From NCBI RefSeq assembly GCF_023155275.1, contig NZ_JALMUV010000052.1, forward strand, positions 1 through 55,076: a DNA stretch of 55,076 bases, read 5' to 3'. The DNA comes from Streptomyces rhizoryzae (GTDB lineage Bacteria > Actinomycetota > Actinomycetes > Streptomycetales > Streptomycetaceae). Every line of letters starts with the position of its first letter. Positions within the stretch are counted from its first letter, which is position 1. The notes below the pieces were generated by a model. The model worked only from the letters and a program-made list of their open reading frames with translations, had not been told where the DNA came from and made no database searches. A program made the position numbers and the translations under genes. Shown here in pieces: positions 17,741 to 27,352 of this stretch.

Positions 17741-17747
17741 CCCGGCG

Positions 17748-17753
17748 ACGGTA
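17748..17753 (-). promoter_or_regulatory. -10 box of the BACON fusion gene
   Basis: TACCGT, 7 nt before the GTG at 17740, with no ribosome binding site between. Confidence 0.55.
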
Positions 17754-17923
17754 GGGGGATGATGCAGTCGCTCCTGCGCAGCAGGGTCACTTTTAACCCG
17801 TACGGGTGACCATCTCCCTCAAAAGGGGACACCGATTTGTCAGACGGCCGGGATGCGCGCTGGGCGCGCACCACCCGGCGGGCCCGTCCGCCGCCGGCTC
17901 CGCCCGCTGTCAGACCCCGCCGC

Positions 17924-17929
17924 TACGGT
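17924..17929 (+). promoter_or_regulatory. -10 box of radA
   Basis: TACGGT, 6 nt before the radA ATG, with no ribosome binding site between; predicts that transcription starts at or next to the A of ATG. Confidence 0.6.
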
Positions 17930-17935
17930 GGCGTC

Positions 17936-19348
17936 ATGGCAACTCGTAAATCGCCGGGCAAGGAGCGCCCCTCGTACCGCTGCACCGAGTGCGGCTGGAC
18001 CACCGCCAAGTGGCTCGGCCGCTGCCCGGAGTGCCAGGCGTGGGGCACGGTCGAGGAGTACGGCGGCGCCCCCGCGGTGCGCACCACCGCGCCCGGCCGG
18101 GTCACCACCGCCGCGCTGCCCATCGGCCAGGTCGACGGCAAGCAGGCCGCCGCCCGCTCCACGGGCGTGCCGGAGCTGGACCGCGTGCTGGGCGGCGGGC
18201 TGGTCCCCGGCGCGGTGGTGCTGCTGGCCGGCGAGCCCGGCGTGGGCAAGTCCACCCTCCTGCTGGACGTCGCCGCCAAGGCCGCCTGTGCCGACCACCG
18301 CACCCTCTACGTCACCGGCGAGGAGTCCGCGAGCCAGGTCCGGCTGCGCGCCGACCGCATCGGCGCGCTCGACGACGACCTCTATCTGGCCGCCGAGACC
18401 GACCTCTCCGCCGTCCTCGGCCACCTCGACTCCGTCAAGCCCTCCCTGCTGGTCCTGGACTCCGTGCAGACCGTCGCCTCCCCGGAGATCGACGGCGCCC
18501 CCGGCGGGATGGCGCAGGTCCGCGAGGTCGCCGGCGCCCTGATCCGGGCGTCCAAGGAGCGCGGCATGTCCACGCTCCTGGTGGGCCACGTCACCAAGGA
18601 CGGCGCCATCGCCGGCCCGCGCCTGCTGGAGCACCTGGTCGACGTCGTCCTGCACTTCGAGGGCGACCGGCACGCCCGGCTCCGCCTCGTCCGCGGCGTG
18701 AAGAACCGCTACGGCACCACCGACGAGGTCGGCTGCTTCGAGCTGCACGACGAGGGCATCACCGGCCTCGCCGACCCCTCCGGCCTCTTCCTGACCCGCC
18801 GCGCCGAGCCGGTGCCCGGGACGTGCCTGACGGTCACCCTGGAGGGCCGCCGCCCCCTGGTCGCCGAGGTCCAGGCACTCACCGTCGACTCCCAGATCCC
18901 CTCCCCCCGGCGCACCACCTCCGGCCTGGAGACCTCCCGGGTCTCGATGATGCTGGCCGTCCTGGAGCAGCGCGGCCGGATCAGCGCCCTCGGCAAGCGC
19001 GACATCTACAGCGCCACGGTCGGCGGCGTGAAGCTCAGCGAACCGGCCGCCGACCTCGCCGTCGCCCTGGCCCTGGCCAGCGCCGCCAGCGACACCCCGC
19101 TGCCGAAGAACCTCGTCGCGATCGGCGAGGTCGGGCTGGCCGGCGAGGTCCGGCGGGTCACCGGCGTGCAGCGCCGCCTGTCCGAGGCCGCCCGGCTCGG
19201 CTTCACGCACGCCCTGGTCCCCGCCGACCCCGGCAAGATCCCCGACGGGATGCGGGTGCTGGAGGTCGCCGACGTCGGCGAGGCGCTGACCGTGCTGCCC
19301 CGGCGGGTGCGCCGGGAGGCCCCGCGGGAGGAGGGCGCACGCCGGTAG
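17936..19348 (+). CDS. radA: DNA repair protein RadA
   Basis: A RecA-like ATPase (branch-migration motor in recombination), 470 aa as usual. It opens with the C4 zinc finger YRCTECGWTTAKWLGRCPEC (about residues 14-33). It has Walker A GEPGVGKSTLLLD (about 96-108), a RadA-specific KNRYG motif (VKNRYGTTDEVGCF) and a C-terminal Lon-like domain (LGKRDIYSATVGGVKLSEPA). Leaderless start likely (TACGGT at -6). disA follows 133 bp later on the same strand. RadA and DisA are functionally linked in other bacteria, where RadA restrains DisA. Confidence 0.97.
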   Translation: MATRKSPGKERPSYRCTECGWTTAKWLGRCPECQAWGTVEEYGGAPAVRTTAPGRVTTAALPIGQVDGKQAAARSTGVPELDRVLGGGLVPGAVVLLAGEPGVGKSTLLLDVAAKAACADHRTLYVTGEESASQVRLRADRIGALDDDLYLAAETDLSAVLGHLDSVKPSLLVLDSVQTVASPEIDGAPGGMAQVREVAGALIRASKERGMSTLLVGHVTKDGAIAGPRLLEHLVDVVLHFEGDRHARLRLVRGVKNRYGTTDEVGCFELHDEGITGLADPSGLFLTRRAEPVPGTCLTVTLEGRRPLVAEVQALTVDSQIPSPRRTTSGLETSRVSMMLAVLEQRGRISALGKRDIYSATVGGVKLSEPAADLAVALALASAASDTPLPKNLVAIGEVGLAGEVRRVTGVQRRLSEAARLGFTHALVPADPGKIPDGMRVLEVADVGEALTVLPRRVRREAPREEGARR

Positions 19349-19481
19349 ACTTTGCCCCGGTCTCGCCCGTCACCGCCGTCTCCGCCACCGGCCGCGTAGC
19401 TCCCGGATACCCTCCTCTGGTACGCGCCACGGCACCGGCCGGGCGGCCTGCGGACCGACAGACATGCGACGGAGGAGTGCA

Positions 19482-20606
19482 GTGGCAGCCAACGACCGGG
19501 CGTCGTCTCCCGGCAGGTCCGGAGCGAGCTCCGGCACCGAGAGCCTGATGCGCGCCTCGCTGAGCGCCGTCGCGCCCGGTACCGCGCTGCGCGACGGCCT
19601 GGAGCGCATCCTCCGCGGCAACACCGGCGGTCTGATCGTCCTCGGCTTCGACAAGACCGTCGAGTCGATGTGCACCGGCGGCTTCGTCCTGGACGTCGAG
19701 TTCACCGCGACCCGCCTGCGGGAGCTGTGCAAGCTGGACGGCGCGCTGGTCCTCGACAAGGACATCACCAAGATCCTGCGGGCCGGCGTCCAGCTGGTGC
19801 CGGACGCCTCCATCCCCACCGAGGAGACCGGCACCCGCCACCGCACCGCCCAGCGCGTCTCCATCCAGACCAACTTCCCGGTGATCTCGGTCAGCCAGTC
19901 GATGCGCCTGATCGCGCTGTACGTGGACGGCGAGCGGCGCGTCCTGGAGGAGTCCGCCGCGATCCTCTCCCGCGCCAACCAGGCGCTGGCCACCCTGGAG
20001 CGCTACAAGCTCCGCCTGGACGAGGTCGCCGGCACGCTCTCCGCGCTGGAGATCGAGGACCTGGTGACGGTCCGGGACGTCTCCGCGGTCGCCCAGCGGC
20101 TGGAGATGGTCCGCCGGATCGCCACCGAGATCGCCGAGTACGTCGTCGAACTGGGCACCGACGGCCGCCTGCTGGCCCTCCAGCTGGAGGAGCTGATCGC
20201 GGGCGTGGAGCCGGAGCGCGAGCTGGTCGCCCGCGACTACGTCCCCGAGCCGACCGCCAAGCGGTCCCGCACGGTCGCCGAGGCGCTGGCCGAGCTGGAC
20301 GCGCTCAGCCACACCGAGCTGCTCGAACTCCCCATCGTGGCCCGGGCCCTGGGCTACAGCGGCTCCCCCGAGACGCTGGACTCGGCGGTCTCCCCGCGCG
20401 GCTTCCGCCTGCTGGCGAAGGTGCCGCGCCTCCCCGGCGCGGTCATCGACCGCCTGGTGGACCACTTCGGCGGCCTCCAGAAGCTCCTCGCCGCCAGCGT
20501 CGACGACCTCCAGGCCGTCGAGGGCGTCGGCGAGACCCGCGCCCGCTCGGTCCGCGAGGGCCTCTCCCGCCTGGCCGAATCCTCCATCCTGGAACGCTAC
20601 GTGTGA
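19482..20606 (+). CDS. disA: DNA integrity scanning protein, c-di-AMP synthase
   Basis: Diadenylate cyclase that makes c-di-AMP from two ATP and scans DNA for branched structures. 374 aa. The DAC domain holds the catalytic LDGALVLD (DGA motif, about residues 85-92) and TGTRHRTA (RHR motif, about 117-124). A helical linker follows, then a C-terminal helix-hairpin-helix DNA-binding domain (LAASVDDLQAVEGVGETRAR, about 341-360). The GTG at 19482 has GGAGGAG just upstream. In Streptomyces c-di-AMP controls osmotic balance and cell-wall hydrolase genes. Confidence 0.97.
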   Translation: MAANDRASSPGRSGASSGTESLMRASLSAVAPGTALRDGLERILRGNTGGLIVLGFDKTVESMCTGGFVLDVEFTATRLRELCKLDGALVLDKDITKILRAGVQLVPDASIPTEETGTRHRTAQRVSIQTNFPVISVSQSMRLIALYVDGERRVLEESAAILSRANQALATLERYKLRLDEVAGTLSALEIEDLVTVRDVSAVAQRLEMVRRIATEIAEYVVELGTDGRLLALQLEELIAGVEPERELVARDYVPEPTAKRSRTVAEALAELDALSHTELLELPIVARALGYSGSPETLDSAVSPRGFRLLAKVPRLPGAVIDRLVDHFGGLQKLLAASVDDLQAVEGVGETRARSVREGLSRLAESSILERYV

Positions 20607-20678
20607 CGGCCGGGGCGCCGCCGCCCCGCGGCCCCGCCCCGGCCCGTCCTCCGCGCCCCGCCTGGGGCCCCGCCCTCC

Positions 20679-21677
20679 TTACCCCCGCTCCCCCCGGCGC
20701 AGCGCCTCCGTCTCCTTGGCCTCCGGGAGGCCGACGGTGGGGCGGTCCGGGCGTTGGGGGGCCGTGCCGCCGAGGGACTGGAGCCAGGTCCAGGTGTCCG
20801 CGACGGTTTCGGCGACCGGGCGGCAGCGCAGGCCGGCGGCGAGCGCCTTGGAGACGTCGCTGCCGTGGATCGCGTCGTAGACGTCGCCCGGCGGCAGCCA
20901 CACCGGCAGCTCCGTCCACGGTTCGATGCCCGCCGCGAGCACGTCCTCCGGCGCGGTCCAGCGCAGTTCGGCCGCCCCGCCGGTGACCCGCGCGCAGCAC
21001 TCCAGCAGCTCGCCCATGGTGGCGTGACCCGGCTCGCTGACCAGGCTGTACGGCCCGGACCTGCCGTCGCGTACGGCGTCCAGGGTCCACTCGGCGAGGT
21101 CGCGGGCGTCGATGTACTGCAACGCCAGGTCGCGCGGCCCCGGCGCCAGGACGGGCCCGCCGCGCGCGATCCTGTTCAGCCACCACGGCAGCCGCCCGAT
21201 GTTCTCGTACGGGCCCAGGATCAGGCCGGCGCGGACGAACAGCGCCCGGTCGCCGAACGCCTCGGCCGCGGCGAGCTCTCCGCCCCGCTTGGCGCGCGCG
21301 TAGTCCTCGGCCCCGGTGTCGTCCGGCGAACCGTCCACCACGGGTGCCGCCTCGCTGATCCGCTGCACGGGCGGGAAGGCGTAGACCGAGCAGGTGGAGA
21401 TGTACGCGTACCGCCCGACGCGGCCGGCCAGCAGCCGGGCGGTGTCCCGCACCGCGACCGGCGCGGCGCTCCAGGTGTCCACGACGGCGTCCCACGCGCC
21501 GTCCTCCAGGGCGGCCGTCCCGCCCTCCGCCAACCGGTCGCCGTGCAGCACGGTGACCCCCTCGGGCGCGGGGTGCCGCCCCCGGTGGAAGACCGTGACG
21601 TCCCAGCCACGCGCCACCGCCGCCTCGGCCAGCGCCCGCCCCACGAACTCCGTACCGCCCAGAATCAGTAGCCTCAT
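20679..21677 (-). CDS. NAD-dependent epimerase/dehydratase family protein
   Basis: 332-aa extended short-chain dehydrogenase. The N-terminal NAD motif LLILGGTEFVGRALAE (about residues 3-18) and YAYISTCSVYAFP carry the strand and Ser; the catalytic Tyr is in the EDYARAKRGGE segment (YxxxK replaced by YARAK). The WLNRIARGGPVLAPGPRDLA region fits a substrate domain. Substrate unknown. The ATG at 21677 lacks a clear Shine-Dalgarno. It converges on disA. Confidence 0.85.
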   Translation of the reverse strand: MRLLILGGTEFVGRALAEAAVARGWDVTVFHRGRHPAPEGVTVLHGDRLAEGGTAALEDGAWDAVVDTWSAAPVAVRDTARLLAGRVGRYAYISTCSVYAFPPVQRISEAAPVVDGSPDDTGAEDYARAKRGGELAAAEAFGDRALFVRAGLILGPYENIGRLPWWLNRIARGGPVLAPGPRDLALQYIDARDLAEWTLDAVRDGRSGPYSLVSEPGHATMGELLECCARVTGGAAELRWTAPEDVLAAGIEPWTELPVWLPPGDVYDAIHGSDVSKALAAGLRCRPVAETVADTWTWLQSLGGTAPQRPDRPTVGLPEAKETEALRRGERG

Positions 21678-21842
21678 GCCGGGGACTGTGCCCCGGCGGG
21701 CCGGCCGCCACCAGCGCTGCTCGCTCTGAGCGGATTCCCTACGGGCGGAACTTCCGGAGCTTCCGCTTCCATCCCCCCGGAACGGCCCCCGGCCGCCACC
21801 CCGGGACGGGCCCCGGCTCTGCTCCCGGAACGGGTCCCGGCC

Positions 21843-22658
21843 TCAGCCCTTCAGCTCGAACGTCGTGTGGACCGCCGCCAGCCCCGGCACCTTGGCCTCG
21901 ATCGTGTACGTACCGGCCGGCACCGCCGCCGCGCTGGGCGTCGCGCACTGGGGTCCGCTGGCCCGCCGGTCCCACTCGACGGTCCGGGTCACCGCGCCCT
22001 TGGCGGGCACCTGGAGCAGCGCCGGGCCGCTGCCGGCCGGGCAGTCGTCCGACGCCCACACCCGGTCGTCGCCCGCGGTGTCGGTGATGGTGAGCACCGC
22101 CGCCTTGCGCCCGAGGTCCACCTTGCAGGCCGCGCCGCCGGTGTTCCGCACGGTCAGCTCGAACTTCGGCTTGTCGTCCGGCGCGTAGGCGTCCTTGACG
22201 CTGCGCAGCGCCAACTTCACCGTTTCCGCCCCGCAGTTGGGGAGCGAGGGGCCCGCGGCGACGGTGTCGCCGCCCGCGGCCCGGCCGATCGGCGCGCCGC
22301 CGGAAGCGGCCCCGCCCGTTCCGGACGCGCCGCCGGTGCCACCGCCGTCCGACCCGGCGCCGCCCGCCGACCCGGAGCCCGAACCGCCGGATGCCCCGCC
22401 GGCCCCCGACTCGTCGCGCCCGCCCGGCTTTTGGCCGATCGCCGGGCCGCTGGGGGCGGGCCCGGGCGTGATCGAGGCAGCGGGTCCGGAACCCTGCGCA
22501 CCCTTGCCCTCGTCGGCCGCCTTCTCGCCGCTCCCGCCCAGGGTCAGGGCCCACACCACCAGGGCGATGAGGAGGACGACGACGGCCAGCGCAACGGCCC
22601 TCCGCCGCCAGTAGATGGAGGAGGGAAGCGGCCCGATCGGATTGCGCAGTGATCCCAC
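21843..22658 (-). CDS. Membrane-anchored protein with Ig-like domain
   Basis: 271 aa. A short cytoplasmic basic N-terminus (YWRRRA) is followed by one span (about residues 21-41), a Gly/Ser/Ala/Pro-rich disordered linker (about 45-135), and a compact C-terminal domain with four Cys (LPNCGAETV, GGAACKVD, SDDCPAGSG, GPQCATPS), probably disulfide-bonded outside the cell. The domain reads as a beta sandwich (LTVRNTG, TRTVEWDRR, GTYTIEAKVPG). The GTG at 22658 has TAGAGT 6 nt upstream, so it is probably leaderless. No partner is apparent. Confidence 0.78.
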   Translation of the reverse strand: MGSLRNPIGPLPSSIYWRRRAVALAVVVLLIALVVWALTLGGSGEKAADEGKGAQGSGPAASITPGPAPSGPAIGQKPGGRDESGAGGASGGSGSGSAGGAGSDGGGTGGASGTGGAASGGAPIGRAAGGDTVAAGPSLPNCGAETVKLALRSVKDAYAPDDKPKFELTVRNTGGAACKVDLGRKAAVLTITDTAGDDRVWASDDCPAGSGPALLQVPAKGAVTRTVEWDRRASGPQCATPSAAAVPAGTYTIEAKVPGLAAVHTTFELKG

Positions 22659-22863
22659 GCGAAAACTCTACGAGAGATCAGCACCGGCACCGGCCAGTAC
22701 CCGCCGCTTCCGGCAGCAACTTTTCACATCATCGGCCCGGTGGGCGCGCATTGGCCGCCCGAGGGGGCCCGTTGGTCCCCCGGCGGGGCCGGTCGGCCAC
22801 CCGCCGGGGACGGGTAGGCACCCGGCGGCGGCCGAACGGCCCGACGCCCACCGCCCGACGCCC

Positions 22864-23379
22864 CTACCCCCGCCACTCCTCCTTGTGCCCGAAGCCGCGG
22901 GTGTTGTCGATCAGGCGCAGCCAGTCCGGGCGCAGTTCCCACAGGGCGGTGCGCTCCAGGGCCGCGCGCAGCCGCGGGTCCTCGGCGACGAAGGGGAAGC
23001 GGGCGGTGTAGGTCCGCCAGCCGGCGTCCCGCTCCGCGCCGTCCAGGACCCGGCAGCCGCCGCGGCCCTGAAGGCCGGTCAGCCCGCTCCACTCCTGGCC
23101 GTCGCGCTGCACCGTGAACGCCACCCGGGCGCCGGGCCGCGACAGGGCCCGGCCGTGCCGGGTGTGCACGGCCGTCACGAAGTACAGGACGGGGGCCCCG
23201 TCCGCGGCCCGGCCGGCGGCGTAGAGCACCGCGCACGCCTGCGGCCCGTCCTCGTCCGCGTAGGCCAGGGTCACCGTGGTGTGCCCGGCCAGCGCCCGCC
23301 CGATCGCCGGCGGACAGCCCGCGCCCGCGGCCCGCCCGGTGCCGCCCGTACCGTTCGTCTCCTCCATACCGGCTTCCAT
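22864..23379 (-). CDS. Pyridoxamine 5'-phosphate oxidase-family protein
   Basis: 171-aa split-barrel FMN-binding type. GHTTVTLAYADEDGPQACAV and VLYFVTAVHTRHGRALSRPG follow the family pattern, as does VAFTVQRDGQEWSGLTGLQG. It resembles YhbP-like PPOX proteins, whose substrates are mostly unknown. The start could be ATG 23379, 23367 (better Shine-Dalgarno-like GGAG between them) or later; the first 25 residues are Gly-rich and poorly conserved-looking. Confidence 0.8.
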   Translation of the reverse strand: MEAGMEETNGTGGTGRAAGAGCPPAIGRALAGHTTVTLAYADEDGPQACAVLYAAGRAADGAPVLYFVTAVHTRHGRALSRPGARVAFTVQRDGQEWSGLTGLQGRGGCRVLDGAERDAGWRTYTARFPFVAEDPRLRAALERTALWELRPDWLRLIDNTRGFGHKEEWRG

Positions 23380-23594
23380 ACCGGCATCCTCGTACGCCGC
23401 CCCCGCCCCACGCGCCCCGGGGCCCTTCCGCGCCGGCCGGTGGCCGCTCCCTCTCCCGCCGGCCGCCGCGCGCCCCGGGGCCGGTCCGGACGCCGCCGCC
23501 GGACGCCGCCCTTCCTGCGTGCGGGTGGGCGCGCGGCGGGGCGGGGCGGGTGCGTTTCCCGGTGGCGGGCGGGCGTGCCAGGATCGGCAGTGCC

Positions 23595-24554
23595 ATGACT
23601 TCCACGCCTGCCATTCCCAGTGCCATGACCTCCGCCGCCGAGAACGCCTCCGCCGCCGTATCGGCCGCGGGGGCCGTGGACGGGACCGGGCTGCACGGCC
23701 CGGTCACCGACTGGTTCGCCGAGCACGCTCGCGACCTGCCCTGGCGCCGCCCCGAGGCGGGCGCCTGGGGCGTGATGGTGAGCGAATTCATGCTCCAGCA
23801 GACGCCGGTCAGCCGGGTGCTGCCGGTGTACGAGCAGTGGCTGGCCCGCTGGCCGCGGCCGGCCGACCTGGCCGCGGAGCCGCCGGGTGAGGCGGTGCGC
23901 GCCTGGGGCCGGCTCGGCTATCCGCGGCGCGCGCTGCGGCTGCACGCCGCGGCCTCCGCCATACAGGAGCGCCACGGCGGCGACGTCCCCCGTGAGCACG
24001 CCCAGCTGCTGGCGCTGCCCGGCGTCGGCGAGTACACCGCGGCGGCCGTCGCCTCCTTCGCCTACGGCCAGCGGCACGCGGTGCTGGACACCAATGTGCG
24101 GCGGGTCTTCGCCCGTGCGGTCACCGGCCGCCAGTACCCGCCGAACGCCACCACCGCCGCCGAGCGCAAGCTCGCCCGCGCCCTGCTCCCGGAGGACGAG
24201 GGGCTGGCGGCCCGCTGGGCGGCGGCCACGATGGAGCTGGGCGCACTGGTCTGCACCGCGCGCAGCCCGGAGTGCCACCGCTGCCCGATCGCGGCGCAGT
24301 GCGCCTGGCGGCTGGCGGGTTCGCCGGTCCACGAGGGTCCGCCGCGCCGCACCCAGGCGTACGCGGGGACCGACCGCCAGGTGCGCGGCAAGCTGCTGGC
24401 GGTGTTGCGCGAGGCCGTGACGCCGGTGCCGCAGGGGGTGCTGGACGCGGTGTGGGACGAGCCGGTGCAGCGGGCCCGGGCGCTCGACGGGCTGGTCTCG
24501 GACGGGCTGGTGGAGCCGCTGGGCGGCGGCCGCTACCGCCTGCCGCATTCCTGA
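23595..24554 (+). CDS. mutY: A/G-specific adenine glycosylase
   Basis: Base excision repair enzyme removing A mispaired with 8-oxoG. 319 aa. The helix-hairpin-helix with catalytic region is LPGVGEYTAAAVASFA (about residues 140-155), followed by the Asp in VLDTNVRRVFAR. The [4Fe-4S] loop has four Cys in CTARSPECHRCPIAAQC (about 219-235). QQTPVSRVLPVYEQWL is the classical Glu/Gln helix. It is shorter than E. coli MutY, with a reduced C-terminal domain, as in many actinobacteria. The ATG at 23595 is used; an upstream in-frame ATG exists at 23550. Confidence 0.92.
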   Translation: MTSTPAIPSAMTSAAENASAAVSAAGAVDGTGLHGPVTDWFAEHARDLPWRRPEAGAWGVMVSEFMLQQTPVSRVLPVYEQWLARWPRPADLAAEPPGEAVRAWGRLGYPRRALRLHAAASAIQERHGGDVPREHAQLLALPGVGEYTAAAVASFAYGQRHAVLDTNVRRVFARAVTGRQYPPNATTAAERKLARALLPEDEGLAARWAAATMELGALVCTARSPECHRCPIAAQCAWRLAGSPVHEGPPRRTQAYAGTDRQVRGKLLAVLREAVTPVPQGVLDAVWDEPVQRARALDGLVSDGLVEPLGGGRYRLPHS

Positions 24555-24572
24555 CCCGGGTCCGCGGCCGCA

Positions 24573-24610
24573 AGGCCGGAAGCCGGCGCCGAGGCCGGAA
24601 GCCGGCGCCG
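24573..24610. repeat. Perfect 19-bp tandem duplication
   Basis: Two identical 19-bp copies (24573-24591, 24592-24610), each containing the dyad GCCGGAAGCCGGC. They lie 19 bp after mutY and could fold as a terminator. Confidence 0.75.
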
Positions 24611-25053
24611 GAGCCGCCGGACCCGCCCCGGTGTGCACGTCACCTACGGCGTACGCCACCGTCACGCCCCCGGCACCTACGCCACCCGTCGCGTACGTCA
24701 CCGTCCCGTCATGGAACGCGGGGCCGTTCCGGCCGTCTTCTCTCACGGGCGCGTCCCCTTCCCCGGGGCCGCGCCCGTGGGCGTACCGGCACCCGGTGGC
24801 GCGCCGGCGGAAGCGGAAACCCGCCCTCCGGGGATGTGACCGGAAACCGGCCGGATCTGACGGGTTCTCGTCGTTCCGGGCCGCCCCGGGAGCCCCGTGC
24901 GCCCCGCGCGAGGCCGCTGTCCCTCCCGGCGGGGACTTCGCGTCCGTCCGGAGGATGACCCTGCGGCGGCTCCCGTCCGCCCGAAGGAGGACCCCCGGCG
25001 CGCTGTTACACAACCGAGGGTTTTCCGTGCACTCCCTGAGGGGCCGACGCACA
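24611..25053. other. Non-coding region upstream of sigE
   Basis: No supported gene. From 24633 to 24715 there are repeated short words such as CGTCAC and CTACG, some palindromic (GGCGTACGCC). The right part is the likely regulatory region of sigE, where CseB should bind; I cannot point to a clear CseB site. Confidence 0.45.
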
Positions 25054-25081
25054 TTACGCCGCAACACCCCCTCCGTAGCGT
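25054..25081 (+). promoter_or_regulatory. Candidate sigE promoter
   Basis: TTACGC (25054-25059), a 16-bp spacer and TAGCGT (25076-25081), about 70 bp before the sigE ATG. In S. coelicolor sigE is transcribed from an HrdB-type promoter activated by CseB; this fits a weak -35 that needs an activator. Confidence 0.5.
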
Positions 25082-25151
25082 CATTCCCGTGCTGGAGATG
25101 ACCGCCGGCACGGACAACGTGGGGAAACGAAAGCGGATCGGAGGCGTCGGG

Positions 25152-25703
25152 ATGGCGACCAGCGGCGGCAAGGTACTGGACTTCGAAGAGTACGTGCGGA
25201 CCCGGCAGGATGCCCTGCTGCGCAGCGCCCGGCGCCTGGTGCCGGACCCGGTCGACGCCCAGGACCTGCTCCAGACCGCCCTCGTCCGCACCTACGGCCG
25301 CTGGGACGGCATCGCCGACAAGTCGCTGGCGGACGCCTACCTCCGCCGCGTCATGATCAACACCCGCACCGAGTGGTGGCGCGCCCGCAAGCTGGAGGAG
25401 GTGCCCACCGAGCAGCTCCCGGACGCGAGCGTGGACGACGGCACCGAGCAGCGCGCCGACCGGGCCCTGCTGATGGACATCCTCGGCGTGCTCGCCCCGA
25501 AGCAGCGCAGCGTCGTGGTGCTGCGCCACTGGGAGCAGATGAGCACCGAGGAGACCGCGGCGGCGCTCGGCATGTCCACCGGCACCGTCAAGAGCACCCT
25601 GCACCGCGCCCTGGCCCGGCTCCGCCAGGAGCTGGAGAGCCGCGACATAGACGCCCGCATCCTGGAGCGCGGCGAGCAGGAGCGGGAGCGGTGCGCGGCC
25701 TGA
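25152..25703 (+). CDS. sigE: ECF sigma factor SigE (cell envelope stress)
   Basis: 183 aa. Region 2 is VRTRQDALLRSARRLVPDP through VDAQDLLQTALVRTYGRWDG (about residues 14-55). Region 4 is LAPKQRSVVVLRHWEQMSTE and TAAALGMSTGTVKSTLHRAL (about 114-158). It is followed by cseA, cseB and cseC, which defines it as SigE of the SigE-CseABC system that responds to cell-wall damage. It is the SigE50 type lacking an anti-sigma factor; control is at transcription by CseB. The ATG at 25152 has GGAGG 7 nt upstream. Confidence 0.96.
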   Translation: MATSGGKVLDFEEYVRTRQDALLRSARRLVPDPVDAQDLLQTALVRTYGRWDGIADKSLADAYLRRVMINTRTEWWRARKLEEVPTEQLPDASVDDGTEQRADRALLMDILGVLAPKQRSVVVLRHWEQMSTEETAAALGMSTGTVKSTLHRALARLRQELESRDIDARILERGEQERERCAA

Positions 25704-25713
25704 CCGGCGGCGC

Positions 25714-25746
25714 GCCCGGGACCACGGCGGGTACCGTGACCCGGGC
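25714..25746 (+). terminator. Hairpin just after sigE (attenuating terminator candidate)
   Basis: A 7-bp stem GCCCGGG/CCCGGGC (25714-25720 with 25740-25746) stacked on a 5-bp stem (25723-25727 with 25734-25738). It starts 11 nt after the sigE stop. In S. coelicolor most sigE transcripts end just downstream of sigE, with a minority reading into cseABC, and this hairpin is placed to do that. Confidence 0.6.
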
Positions 25747-25881
25747 CACGAAGGGGGCCGCGCCGGGGGACGTAACCAAGCCCACAGCCCGGCGCACAGC
25801 TCGGCGCGCGACAATCTCCACAGGAGCGGCGGCCGGGGGCACGGCGACGGAAGACGCGGCGGCCGGGCGAGCAGCGGCACG

Positions 25882-26622
25882 GTGAGCAGGAGCGGATTGT
25901 CCAGATACAGGCTGACCAGGAGCCTGACCAGGAACGGTTTGACCAAGGGCGGCGCGGCCACGGCGGGGGTGGCCGCCGTCGGCCTTTTGCTGGCCGGGTG
26001 CAATCCGGGTGGCGAGGGCATACGCAAGGAAGGCGCCGCGCCCCGCACGCCCGCCCCCCGGGGCGCGCTGAGCGCCGCCCCCACCCCCAGCCCGGGCACG
26101 CAGTACAAGAAGGTCAACGCCGTCCGCCTGCTCAAGGACGACCCCAAGGTGAGCGCGGACGTGAAGCGGGCCGTCGCCAAGCCCTGCGCGGCGGACGAGT
26201 ACCCGGTCGAGGTGACCTACGCCTCGCTGACCGGCAGCTCCTCCCCCGACGTCATCGTCAACGTCATGACCTGCGCCGACTCCGTCGGCCTGGGCGCGTA
26301 CGTCTACCGCGAGCGGCCCGGCGCCCGGGACGGGTATGACAACGTGTACGCGAACGAGCAGCCGTCGGTCTACGCCGGGGTGAGCAAGGGCGAGCTGGAG
26401 GTTTCCAAGCAGACCTACGACACCGGTGACAAGGTGTGCTGCCCGTCGGGGGAAGATGTGATGACGTACCGCTGGGCGAACGACCGCTTCACCGAGTACG
26501 ACCGCTACCACACCGACTACAGCAAGACCACCGTCGACGAGACCCCGGGCGACGCCGGCAGCGGCACCGACGGCGCCGGGGACGCCGGCGGGACGGACGG
26601 CACCACGGGATCGGAGGGCTGA
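25882..26622 (+). CDS. cseA: Lipoprotein CseA, negative modulator of sigE
   Basis: 246 aa. A basic N-terminus leads into a signal ending with the lipobox LLLAGC (Cys about residue 36), so it is anchored outside the membrane. The mature part has Cys residues (KPCAADEYPVEV, MTCADSV, KVCCPSGEDV) and an acidic, Gly-rich tail. In S. coelicolor CseA is a lipoprotein whose loss raises sigE expression. The GTG at 25882 is taken; the signal sequence is long. cseB starts 8 nt after its stop. Confidence 0.93.
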   Translation: MSRSGLSRYRLTRSLTRNGLTKGGAATAGVAAVGLLLAGCNPGGEGIRKEGAAPRTPAPRGALSAAPTPSPGTQYKKVNAVRLLKDDPKVSADVKRAVAKPCAADEYPVEVTYASLTGSSSPDVIVNVMTCADSVGLGAYVYRERPGARDGYDNVYANEQPSVYAGVSKGELEVSKQTYDTGDKVCCPSGEDVMTYRWANDRFTEYDRYHTDYSKTTVDETPGDAGSGTDGAGDAGGTDGTTGSEG

Positions 26623-26630
26623 GACACCTC

Positions 26631-27344
<714 letters not shown>

Positions 27345-27352
27345 CTCCGGAG

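Noticed and set aside
24611..25050. Short frames between mutY and sigE
   Set aside because: No ribosome binding site or domain; this is the regulatory region of sigE.
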